Below are positions 35,279-46,626 of a stretch of DNA of 64,000 nt, piece after piece. A program made the position numbers and the translations under genes. The notes beneath the pieces were generated by a model. That model saw nothing but the letters and a program-made list of their open reading frames with translations, was not told the origin of the DNA and did not search any database. The stretch comes from Anaeramoeba flamelloides (taxonomy: Eukaryota > Metamonada > Anaeramoebidae): positions 6,696,001 to 6,760,000 of the forward strand of contig JANTQA010000023.1 in NCBI GenBank assembly GCA_027625915.1, given 5' to 3'. Every line of letters starts with the position of its first letter. The first letter of the stretch is position 1.

Positions 35279-35540
35279 ATATATATATATATATATATCA
35301 CAGGTAATACGGGTTTTCGTTTCAAAACGGCGAAAGATTTATAAAATCGCGTTTTTTCGATTTTTTTATATCTATTTTTCGTTTGATTCGTTGTTTCGTT
35401 TTTTGTTTTTTGTAAAAGTCCTGGAATTTTTTTGAAATCATACTTTTCGTTTCGGAGATATGAAAAAACGCAAATGAAAAAAACTTAAAAACAATGAATG
35501 GAACGTAAAACAAAACCAATTATATATATATATATATATG
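35279..35540. repeat. 220-bp unit bracketed by (AT)n tracts
   Basis: (AT)11-type tracts at 35279-35300 and 35518-35540 enclose a CG- and TTTCG-rich unit beginning CACAGGTAATACGGGTTTTC. A related terminus, in inverse orientation, ends the CpG-rich patch at ~36950-36970 (CGTCATACCTGTGATATATA). Its class is unknown. Confidence 0.5.
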
Positions 35541-36984
35541 TAGGTAGGGTATAATTACCTTGAAAATAGTGTAAAACAAGGTATATTTGTAATTTAACAT
35601 TTAAGTGGGGTTTTTGTATTATTAAACTCATGAAAAGAGTTAGAATTTTTATTTTTTTAAAAAAACAGGACAATGCAAGTAAGTTTTATTTTTAAAACTC
35701 TTGAAAATTCTAACGGCCTTAAACACTGAGTAAAAGAATTATTTATATTTTTATTTTAAATTTACTATTTGGGGAAGAAAAGAAGTCAAAATTTCACTTT
35801 TTTACAGCTTCCAAATTAGATCTAGTCAAATATCTTATTTAAATCTTTAATCAATTACACCACCAATATTATTTTTTATTGATCACCAAAAAACAATATT
35901 AAAAATTATTAACTTAATTTTTTTTTCAAAATTATTCTTTTGGAAAATGTGATCAGTAATTTTTTTTTTCATCAAATGGTTTTTTCCTTCAACTTATGAG
36001 TAAAATAATTAAATTACAAAATTTTTTTTTCATTATTTAAAACCATTTTACACCTAATTTTTTTTGACTTAATCCATCACCATATGTCTTATCTCTTAAT
36101 AGTTAGTTCCTGGGGGTATTACTTTATGTTATGTTAAAAAATAATTTCATTTTTTATTATTTATGTTTTAACAAAATTGTTTTTTAATTATTCTTTTGAT
36201 ACTTTTATTATCAAATTTAGTACTTATTACATTTTAACGAAAACTATTTTTTCTTTAACTGTAAGAATAAATTCCAAACAATGTTAACTTAAGTAATAAG
36301 CACTTTTACCTTTTAAGATAATTTCAAGTATTAAAATATTATTTCTTTTTTAAATTCACATACTCTTATAATTTTTATTTACTTTTAAAATAGCAAGTGG
36401 AAATTGACTAATCAAGAAATTAAAATAGCAGCTCAATTTCACAAGTACAGAAGATTTGAATTATAGTACATAATAGATTTGAGGTACAATCATTAGTATT
36501 TACTTAATGATTTTTTTTTGTATAAAAATTTATTTTTTTTGTGATCGATCATAAATTTTATTTTTTAAAAAGTTTTTCATAAAAACAAAATAAATTTTAA
36601 TTCAAATTTTTATTGATTATTTCTTTTTTGGTCACAAACTCAATTAATTATATATAATAAATTATTCTTACCATTATTTTACTTATTTGTATATTTTATT
36701 TATTGATTTTTTTGGTGATAATAATTGAAGATTTTTGAGATGTTTAAATTAAGATTCAAATTAGAGTTGTTTTTTTTTTAAAAAAAATCTTATATATACG
36801 TATTTGTAACCTGTGTATTCGTCCTTTTTTATTTTTATTGTACAAAAATTTTCCTACATATCATATATATATATATATGATATATATCAGAGAAACGAAT
36901 TTTACGCATCGCTCACGCGTGCGCAAACGCGTTTCATGACATCAAAAAAATCGTCATACCTGTGATATATAACTCAAATTCAAT

Positions 36985-37495
36985 TTTTTTCACACACCAA
37001 AATACAATTTTTGAAAAAAAAAATTTATTTCATCAATTATAGAACAAATAGCAAATTACAACCTTATTTATAATTGAAATATGGACATTTTTTTATAAAT
37101 TATAATACTCACATAACATAAAAAATAATATTTTTCAATATTAAAATATCATAAGGAGTGTTAAAAAATTTTCAGAGAGCAATAAAATAAAATTTATTGG
37201 TATTTTTATTATAATACTCTTACAAATATTGATCGATCAAAGGTTCGATACTAACAACTATTTTATTTGAGCCCAATTTTTTGAACAAATCAACTTTAAC
37301 TTAATACTAATATTTAAAAAAAAATATTTCCAACAAAACAAGTTGAGTTACTCGAAAAAAACAAAATGAAAATAAAAAAAAAAATGAAAAAATGATTTTC
37401 ATATTTTTTAAAAATCAAAATTATTTTCAATTTGAATGAAATTGTATTATGTGATTTTAATAAACTGTACTAACTGTGTGGAAAATTGTGAATTT
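36985..37495. repeat. ~510-bp dispersed repeat, copy 1
   Basis: It aligns with 44755-45290: CACACCAAAAT near one end, ATCAAAGGTTCGATACTAAC against ATCAAATGGTTAGATACTAC in the middle, and CTGTGTGGAAAATTGTGAAT at the other end. Weaker relatives lie at ~56800-57200 and, inverted, at ~62560-62700. No ORF. Confidence 0.6.
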
Positions 37496-37500
37496 TAATT

Positions 37501-38070
<570 letters not shown>

Positions 38071-39214
38071 TAGTAGATGTTCATAATGAACATTGTTGTT
38101 TTTCTCAATGGAGCTCTAAGAATTTAGAGTTTTTCAATTGTTCAGAAAATCTATTGATTAATTGAGTTTTCTTTAAGAAAGATATCAACAATTATTTGAT
38201 GTGTATTATTCTGCTTATTTTTAATTTTTCCTTCCAATGTCAATTATATAAAATAATTGGTATTTGAAAAAAATGGTTTAGACCCTTTGACTGAAACAGA
38301 GTTTATATATATGATAATGTTTTTCATTTTCGGTGAGAGAGTTATCCTAAAAGTATTAATCATACTGATAATTTAAATGATAAAAAACTCATAATAAAAT
38401 TAAGAGATTCAATCAAGCTCGATGTTATGTCCTAAAGGTCTCTCTTAAATAATAATGATTAAAATTTCAAATATTTTTCATATGAAGTATTGATCAATAA
38501 ACGAAAATTAAAAAATAAATTTAGATCTTTTATCTATTTAATAAATCAACAAAAAGAATCACAAATTTTATGATTTATATTGAAAAAAGTGATCAAAATT
38601 CAATGGATTTTCTTTATTGATTAAATTCAAGGATTTCCTTTTTTATGAAATAGTTTATTAAATTTGATCCTTTATAAATTTTTTAATAATTTATTTTGAT
38701 AATATAAAAACTTGATAGTATTTGGATTTCATTTTAAGAAATTAGCGCCACCCTAGATTTCACTATAATCAAAGTATGTTGTAATTGGGTGTAAATGATA
38801 TTAGTGCACTATGACTCAAATAGCTTGAAAAAATCTATTATAAATCTTATTGCACAATAAATTATTACATTTTTAACTAATGATCACTATTAAAAAAGTG
38901 TCATTTTGAAAACAAAATTTTTAATTCCTTTTCCAAATCTATAAATAGAAACCCAAAATACAGTATTCAGGTATTGAATAATTTAGATTTAGAACTATCT
39001 AAAAGTATCGATTTTTATAATTTTTGAATTTCAAAGATTAACTCAATAATCATCAACATAAAAGTACAAAGACTGATTAGTTTTGTTTGCTTTTGATAAA
39101 AATAATTGTAGTATCAATATATTTCCATGATTTGAGAAATAATTTGTCAAAAAAAATTTATTCGTTAATTATTTAATTTTTTAAAAAAAAAGAATTTTTT
39201 AGTAACTAATCCAT

Positions 39215-39500
39215 ATTTTGCCACAAATTTAAGAAAGATATTTTGTGACTTTGTAGTCTGAATATTGATAATTAAACCTTTAAATTCATGGCGAAATGCA
39301 GATTTTATTCTGAAATTTTTGGGTTTTTAACTATTACAAGGATCATTTTTAATTGATGAGATCAACAAATATTAATACTTGACTAATCGATTTTTAGAGA
39401 TATTCGAACCATGTAACACTAATGTGGTTATGTCCAATAACAACATACTTTGTTCATAGGCTACTCCTTGGTAGACGCTAATCCCTTAAGATCCAATTTT
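39215..39500. repeat. dispersed repeat shared with 30330-30600
   Basis: The same ordered blocks are present (AAAGATATTTTGTGACTTTG, AAGGATCATTTTTAATTGAT, AATACTTGACTAATCGATTT). Divergence is substantial. Confidence 0.6.
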
Positions 39501-40547
39501 TCATTTTATACAAAATTAATTTTATATCTTTCTAATTGAATCAAATTTTTTTCTTGTAAATTAAAAATTAGATAAAAATATTTTTTATATCTTTTTTTAG
39601 TAATCAACACAATAAAAGAAAAAAAAATTGAAAAATCCGGGGTATTATTAATCCTAAAAAAATAATATCATAATTTTATTACAGAAGATTATTCTTTTTT
39701 TCAGAATTATTGAAAATCATTAATTCAAATAAAAATAGAATTCGTTTATAGTTGACCCATAATAATATTTTTCAAAAATAATTCTTATTTTTACAATTTT
39801 TAAAAAACTAGATTTAATAATAATTTAATAATTTTAATTTTTTAAAAATCAATAATTAAACTTCTGTTTCAAATGTAAATACAATAACATAAAAAAAAAA
39901 AAAATAAAAAAATAATAATAAATTTCAAAGTCTCTATTGATTATGTTAAAAAAAAATCCTTTTCTGAAATCTAAAAAAAAAAAAAATTAATTTCTAGGGG
40001 TACCTAATACTGGTTAAAAACTAATCAACCCTTGGTGCTATGTGGATTTCCAAAAATCAACAATCAAAAATGATAAATATTTTGAGAAAAAAGTTCCAAA
40101 GTACAATACTCAATTTTCAATTTAAATACTTTTGAATTATAATTTTGAAAACAAATGGGTTGATTTTGAAATATCATTCTTTAACAACTTTTGAAATCTC
40201 AAAGATTTTTTCAATTTTTTTTTTTTTCTATTCTCAAACGAGTTATTTTGATCCCAAAAATGTTACAAAATCCTAACTTTGCCAAATATAGAGGGTTACA
40301 AAATAACCAAAAATTAGATTAAATTGAATTAAATTGATAGTGTTCTTTTAGAAATTTTTTTTTTTTAAATTTAAAAAATAAAACTCTTTGGAAATTTAAA
40401 ATATGAAAAATGTAATTTTTTTCCAAAATTGAATTTTTTGTAATTAGGAGAATGGGATTACTTTTAAAACTATTTCTTTTTAATTGAATATTTGTCAATT
40501 TTGTCCACTCTAATTTTTTTTTTTTTTCATTATTTTTTTTTTTTCAT

Positions 40548-40634
40548 TCAAAAGAAGTGTAATTTCACAATATCATTTTTGGTTGCGAAGTCACTCCTTG
40601 GGTATGGAGCAAATTCATGGTAAATGGCCAAAGC
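40548..40634 (-). other. orphan terminal-exon-like stretch
   Basis: After an acceptor-like TTTTAAACATTAAG on the minus strand, 28 codons read ALAIYHEFAPYPRSDF then ATKNDIVKLHFF and stop at TGA. The mixed composition and rare residues (P, H, Y, W-free) look coding. No upstream exon was found before the thioredoxin-like gene 600 bp away on the same strand, whose own stop is clear. It could be an alternative last exon of that gene, a decayed gene, or chance. The family is not recognised. Confidence 0.3.
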
Positions 40635-41260
40635 CTTAATGTTTAAAACAATTGAATTAAAAAAAAAAAACCTTCTCTCCCAAGAACAAAACCCAAGAAT
40701 TATTAATAAACTTTATAAAATTATTTTTAATAGTCTCACAAGTAAAAATAGAATCGGGGGGGGCGGATGAGGGTGTAAAGAAATGTCAAAAATAAGTACT
40801 GTCTTATTTAAAATCAAATAATAAGAAAGAAAATCAATTGTTCGTCTGTTTGTGATTTATTTAGGAAGTTGCTTTTTTGTAATAAGCCGTGATTTTTTTA
40901 AATTAAAAAATTAAATTAAGGACTGATAAATTATTTTAAAAATTAATACTTGATTTTTTTTTTTAATGAATTTATTAAAAAAATAATCTTTTCTATACGA
41001 GATTAAATCTCTTAGAGTCTCATTTGAAAGACTCAAGATTCAAATAAAAATAATTATTTTTTCAACACAAATATTAAAAAAAAAAACAAGCATTTGTTGC
41101 AAAATAAGTCAAGCAGTCTCACAATAAACTTGGAATAAGTAACTTTATTTTACATTTTATATTTGAACTGTTCTGTTTTTAAAAAGATTTACATTTCAAG
41201 GACTAACGAAGAATTGTTGAATGTATAAATATTCTTTTCAATCTTTTTGTTTTTCTTTCT

Positions 41261-41994
41261 TTATAATTCACTGATATCCCAGTCATCATTTTTCTTTGAT
41301 TGTTTTTCAGCTCTTTTCTCTGTTTTTAAGACAAAATTTGACATTCCATCTACTGTTCTTTCACCTCTAAATTTTTGGAATTCTTCACCATTATAAAAAA
41401 AGAGAAGTGTTGGGTAGCTCATTACTCTAAATCTCCTGGACAATTCTTCTTCTTCTGTTGCAAGAACAGATCCAAAATTTATTTTGTTTTTTAAGTTTGT
41501 GGCACTATATTCAAAGTCTTCAGCCATTAATTGACAATCTTTTAAAGTTAGTAGATTACACATTTGGAGATTTGTAAAAATTTAGAGTATTTATGTGGTG
41601 GGTAAAGATAAGAAAAAAAAAAAAAAAGTTAACAAGAAAAAAGAAAAAAAAAAGGGAAATTTTTGTTATTTTTTTTTTGTTTTTTTGAAAAATCAGAAAG
41701 GTTCAATTTAAAAATATTTACGTCGACAAGATCTATTGTTGTTAAGAGAAAAAAAAACAAATTTAGAAAAGTCAATTGAATTTTGTTTCAATATTTAAAG
41801 TAAAGAAATAATAAGAAAAAAAAAACAAACTCTGAATAAAATTTTATGAACCAAGATCCTTTTGAGACTTTCTTGTCAAAGTTGTCTTTTGTTAGTTTAA
41901 CTACATCAGACACTTCGTTGTTTTCTGTTTCTTCTTGGCAAAAGCAACAGAACAAAATGGCGAAAAATAAAGTAACTGTTAATAACTTGTTCAT
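41261..41994 (-). CDS. secreted/ER thioredoxin-fold (PDI-like) protein
   Basis: Three exons on the minus strand, 41994-41831, 41732-41722 (11 nt) and 41538-41261, join in phase to 150 residues. The ATG at 41994 gives a signal peptide (MNKLLTVTLFFAILFCCFC). A thioredoxin fold follows: VVKLTKDNFDKKV, then WFIKFYSESCRHC. The CxxC redox motif CRHC sits at about residues 57-60, and its first cysteine and arginine come from the 11-nt exon. The cis-proline loop is present (RVMSYPTLLFFYNG). The family oxidises or isomerises disulfides in the secretory pathway. One thioredoxin domain with a signal peptide and an acidic tail (DDWDISEL) fits a small PDI-like protein. The tail is not a canonical KDEL, so ER retention is uncertain. 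Without the microexon the frame shifts and the active site is lost. The microexon itself is deduced from phase and motif. Confidence 0.85.
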
Positions 41995-42402
41995 TCGAAT
42001 TTTGAAAAAATGTAAAAAAATGAAATTTCAAGTCAACAGATTTTTGAATGAATAATCGATAATCGTGTTCAGATTTTTTGTACATTGAAGATGGAATTAC
42101 AATTTACAATTTCCTCTTTTTGATAGAGGCTCTGTGTAACAGTTTCAGACCAGTATTATTTTTTTCATAAAAAGTGATGATAAGGTTGTTTGATTTTTGA
42201 AATTATTCTTCTGTGTTAAGACTCATTTCAGAACACTATTCTTAAATATTGGTAAAACAAAGTTGAATTAATTTCGAGTTTCAAAATCTGTAAAATAGAA
42301 TCAAGAAAAAAAATTCCACAATAACATTTGTTGGACAAAAAGAAGATTTTTGAATTGGATTGGTGTTTGAATAAAGTCGGAAAAAGCGATTTTTTGTCTT
42401 TA

Positions 42403-42984
42403 CTGTTGTCAAAATAATTTATGCTGAAAAGTTTAATCCGTGTTTCAAAATAAATAGAGTGTTTTTTTGTTATAGAAGACCTAGACATCAATCGATCGAA
42501 GAAACCAATAATAAACCCTAAATAAATATGGAAATGGTTTCTTAAAGTTCTATTATTTAAAAAAGAAATTCTAAAAATCAAGGATCAAAATACAAAATTT
42601 ATCTCAAAAAATAGAGTAAATTTTTAAGAAAAAATTTATTTAAAAAAAACAAAACAAAAAATTTCAAAAACATTATAAAATTTAAACGAAAATTTTGAAC
42701 AGATTTAATTCATTATTTAAATTTTAAAGGATATTTTTACATATATAAAAAAACTAAAAATTTCAAAAAAATCATAAAATATCATCAAAAATTTTCAACA
42801 AAGTGCATTCCTAATTTAAATTTTACTGAAAATATCCAGAGGTTTACATTCAAAATTGATTTGAACTAAAGTATACTATTGGGTAGTGAATTCGATGTTG
42901 CCTTGGAACAAGAAGAAAAAAAGCACGAATTATATTTTGAAACAATAGATTATAGTTGTTGTGTACGCTTTATTTTGATCATGG
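42403..42984. mobile_element. TA-flanked non-autonomous DNA element, copy 2
   Basis: The left end is CTGTTGTCAAAATAATTTAT and the right end, reverse-complemented, is CCATGATCAAAATAAAGCGT, with TA on both sides (42401-42402, 42985-42986). The interior matches 24408-24887 over long stretches (AACCAATAATAAACCCTAAA, CTATTATTTAAAAAAGAAAT). It is 582 bp, with an extra ~100 bp in the middle. Confidence 0.7.
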
Positions 42985-43309
42985 TATTATTCAATTTTTC
43001 GATAACAAATTGAGTTTACAAACAAATAGATTGTAACTGAATCAAAATTACAATTGTTTCAGTGTGAAAAAAATGTGTAGAGAATTAAACCACACCTTTG
43101 TTAGCCTTCTTTTTTCTATACTGGTATTTGCATTTTCAATAAGAATAATAGTCACGTCGCTTTCAATTCCCCTTTTCAAACAAAGCAACAAGTTACAACC
43201 CACTTCTTTGAAAACTCTATTTTTTAAAAAAAAATCGGTAAAAGAAAGTGAGTATTCTTAAGATTTTATAATTCAAATAATGGCAAAATACCTATTTCAC
43301 TACTTATTA

Positions 43310-43490
43310 GTATACCTAAGTTTAAATTAATTATGAATGTAAAACTTGATGGATATTTTCAGTAAAATTTAAATTAGGAATGCGCTTTGTTGAAAATTTT
43401 TGATATAATTTTGAACAAATTTGAAATTATTAATTCAATTTTTTTATGATTATTCTAATTTTGGATATAATTTTTTTTCTTTTTTAGGCT
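43310..43490. repeat. inverted fragment of the TA-flanked element
   Basis: GGATATTTTCAGTAAAATTT followed by AAATTAGGAATGCGCTTTGT is the reverse complement of the interior of the element at ~42700-42890. The two pieces form an inverted pair with a ~420-bp spacer. Confidence 0.65.
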
Positions 43491-43739
43491 TTATAATCCC
43501 TCAAATTTGAAAAAAATATTATCTTATAATTATTGTGCTAACTTATTATTTTGGTTCATGGCTTATCGATCTTGGACGAGATATGGATTTTCAATGTGGT
43601 TCAAAATGTAAATTTTTTTCAATTTAATTTTTCCCAAAATCCAAATATATGAGTGAAAGACAAATAAATTGAAAGGATTTTTATAAAAAAATTTGTTGTT
43701 TATGTTACTGATAAATTACACAAAATTTCAAAAAAAAAG

Positions 43740-44330
43740 GTTGTTCTGTTAATATTGATGGAAAAAGTGTAAATTAGAATCTAAATGTTATTTTTCTTAA
43801 ATTTTCTCAAAGATAATTTACTCGTAAAATCCAAGATTTCACCATTGTTCAAGGGAAATACACACACCCTTTTTTTTATGTTTAAAAAGTAAAGACAAAA
43901 CATTTAAAAGAGAAAAGGAAAAAACAAAAAAAAAAAATTCAAATTTAATAAGGGTTTATAAGAAGCAATTGGTAAAAAATCAAATAAAAAACAATTCTAT
44001 CTTTAATTAAGGATTCCCAAAATCATAATCACAATACTTTTTGTTGATTTAATAATTTTATAATTGATCATGAATGTTCACTTGGGGATTGTAATTTCTG
44101 TTGTTGTAATATCCTTTCTTATTGATCTGATTTGTCATAAACCTTCGGTCATTTTTAGCCTTTGGATTTTTAGATTTTTATTTTCTAAGTTTCCCATACT
44201 TTTGTGTTTCAATGTCACATTATTAGTAAGTAACCACTTGATCTTTCCCATTGTAAATCTTCTTTCCAATATAAGGAAGATTCAGCCAGGTAAAAAATGG
44301 AAAGTAATTAAATTTCTTCTACTTTAAGTT
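43740..44330 (-). mobile_element. LINE 3' tail fragment, copy at 43.7 kb
   Basis: It aligns with 50060-50600. The block near the distal end (minus strand CTTGAACAATGGTGAAATCT, then TTACGAG) corresponds to the plus-strand LINE tail at 7186-7290 that encodes NNREIYDFTLKF. Frames are broken. The long plus-strand frame at 44064-44327 is antisense to the element and probably meaningless. Confidence 0.45.
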
Positions 44331-44754
44331 TTCTCATCCCTTTTAAAAACCTTTTGGAACTTTATCTTGATATATCTTTTTTTTTTTTTTTTTTTTTTTG
44401 TTTTAGAGACTTAATTCAAAAGATAAAATATATTGAATGAATTCCTATTGGTCATATAGGTATATTAAAACAACATTTTTTTTTTTAAAAAGCTGTTTCT
44501 GTTATTAAACCATAAATATTTTAATTTTATAATTAATTAAATAAAAATCAAGATACTATTCTAAAAAAATTTCCAAAATATTTTTGTTTTTAGGAAATCC
44601 CACTTTCTGTTATTTCTGAGCATTTATATGAAATATTAACCAAGGGAATTTAATCTTATTTTAAAAATTCCAAAGAAAATGAAATTAAATAGTTTCTCCT
44701 TGTAGATCTAAAAAAATGATCATTTATTTTTTTCACAAATAATTTGTAAAAATT

Positions 44755-45290
44755 AAACCCCAATTCAAAATTTTTAACACACCAAAATTCGATTTGTGAA
44801 AAAATAAAAACTTATTTAACCAATTCAAGAAGATTTACCAAATTAGAACCATCCATAAATTGAAATGTTAACACTTGTTTATAAATTACAATACTCAAAA
44901 AACAAAAAAAAAATAATTATCAATATAAATAAATCATGGGTGTGTTAAAAATTTTGGAGAGAGCCAAACAAAAAAATACATTAATAAATTTGTTTAAATT
45001 CTATTAGGAATTTTGATCCATCAAATGGTTAGATACTACCAACTAATTTTATTTGAGTTCTTCTATTTGGAACAACTCAACTTTAATTTAATACCAATGG
45101 TTCCAAAAAACTTTGATCCAAAGAAACAAATTAAGTAATTCAAAAAATGAAATGAAGACAAAAATAAAAAGATGAAAAAATGATTTTCATATTTTTCCAA
45201 AATCTAAATTATCTGCAATTTGAATGAAATTGTATTATTGTGATTTTTTGGAACATTTTAGCTGTGTGGAAAATTTTGAATTTTAGTTTA
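44755..45290. repeat. ~510-bp dispersed repeat, copy 2
   Basis: Relative of 36985-37495 in the same orientation; it ends TGTGTGGAAAATTTTGAATT. Confidence 0.6.
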
Positions 45291-46284
45291 TATACACCTT
45301 ATGGAAATTTTCTAATTTTTTTTTCTTGTTATACTTGGGCTCTTATTTTACATTATTCTCAAAGGGACAAAGGATATAATTTTCATTTTTTTTTATGAAC
45401 ATATTGAAATATATTATTTTAAATTAATTTTATTCTCTGGAAATATTTAAAAAAGTGAAATAAAATTAATAGTAAAATCTATTTAACTTTTTATCTTTGG
45501 ATTATATCTAATCCATTGAAATAATTAATATAGTGCTATTAATTAATTATTTTTAAATAATCAAATTAAAAAAGTATTTCTCAAGATTTATAAGTTGAAT
45601 TTTTCAGTTTTTCAAAAACTATTTTGAAAAAATATTCAATTTTAATCAGTTTGGTTTTTTTTCTAATATTTTTTATTTCAAAAAAAAAAAATGGATTGAA
45701 CTATTCTTTGAATCAAAAAATTATTTATTTTACAAGTTTAAAAGAATTAATGAATTTTTTTGGAAATTAAGTAGATTTTTTTGCATTATTCTCCAAAACT
45801 TAAATTTTGATTTTCAAAGTATATTTTGGTTTAATCCGTCAGAGATAATTTATACCCTAAGATTTCCTTCTTCCAAAGGGAATAATTTTTTTATGAAATA
45901 ATTCAGAAATATGTTGAATTTTTAACTTATTCAAAAGGAGAAAAATAGGGATCAAACTTTTATAAACAATAATTCATTTCGAAAATAGTATTAAAAGTCA
46001 GTTTTTTTGTTGTTCTAATCAGGTTTTTACTCCTTTTTTTCGATTTTAGGATTCCTAACAAAAATTTTTTGAATTTTTTATTGAATTCCTTGATGATTAT
46101 TATTATGGTTAACTATTCCCTTAAAAATATGGTTGAACATTTTTAAAAGTTTAATTCTTTTTCCCCAACTATTAAGGGAAATCGTTAAAAAGTCTTTTAA
46201 GGTGTTACTTGATTTTGTTGAAATTAAAATTTTTTTTTTAGAATTAATTGAAAAAGTGTTTTTTCAAGAAAAGTAAATGATTAA

Positions 46285-46434
46285 TCATTGAAGAACTCTC
46301 TATTAAGAATCTTAATTCTCAACCTTACGGAATTAAGGGAGTCCAAAGAAGGATGGAGTTATGATCCACATTTAAAACAAATTGTTCATTCTTATATCTT
46401 GATAAGACCTACGATCAACAATAACCAAAGCTAA
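46285..46434 (+). other. orphan coding-like stretch upstream of the HOOK gene
   Basis: Fifty open codons between two stops read LLRILILNLTELRESKEGWS then YDPHLKQIVHSYILIRPTIN. No ATG lies at its start, the family is not recognised, and no splice link to the HOOK gene start 190 bp downstream was seen. It may be a decayed gene scrap. Confidence 0.3.
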
Positions 46435-46626
46435 GAAATTTATACACGACCAAAAGTTAAGTCAATAACTTTTAGAGTCATAAACGAATATTATTCTCAT
46501 TTAAACAAAACGAATTAAATACAAATAAATTCACAAAACAATCAAGAATTTTTTATTTTTTGCCTTTTATTCTTCATTTGAAAATAATTTTTTCTTTCTT
46601 TTTATTTTAATTATTTTGTCTCAAAG

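Larger units (their letters stand above)
41995..46626. other. repeat-rich intergenic region
   Basis: It holds the TA-flanked element copy 2 (42403-42984), an inverted piece of the same family (43310-43490), a LINE tail (43740-44330, minus), a repeat shared with 37 kb (44755-45290) and an orphan coding-like stretch (46285-46434). No complete gene is seen. The final ~150 bp is T-rich up to the HOOK gene start. Confidence 0.6.

Noticed and set aside
37200-37270. AAAGGTTCGATACTAAC as a possible tRNA T-loop
   Set aside because: No matching acceptor, D-arm or anticodon arm could be built, and the block belongs to a dispersed repeat.
44064-44327. Hydrophobic 87-codon plus-strand frame resembling a membrane protein
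   Set aside because: It lies antisense to a LINE tail fragment; the T-rich strand of a Lys-rich element reads as hydrophobic residues.
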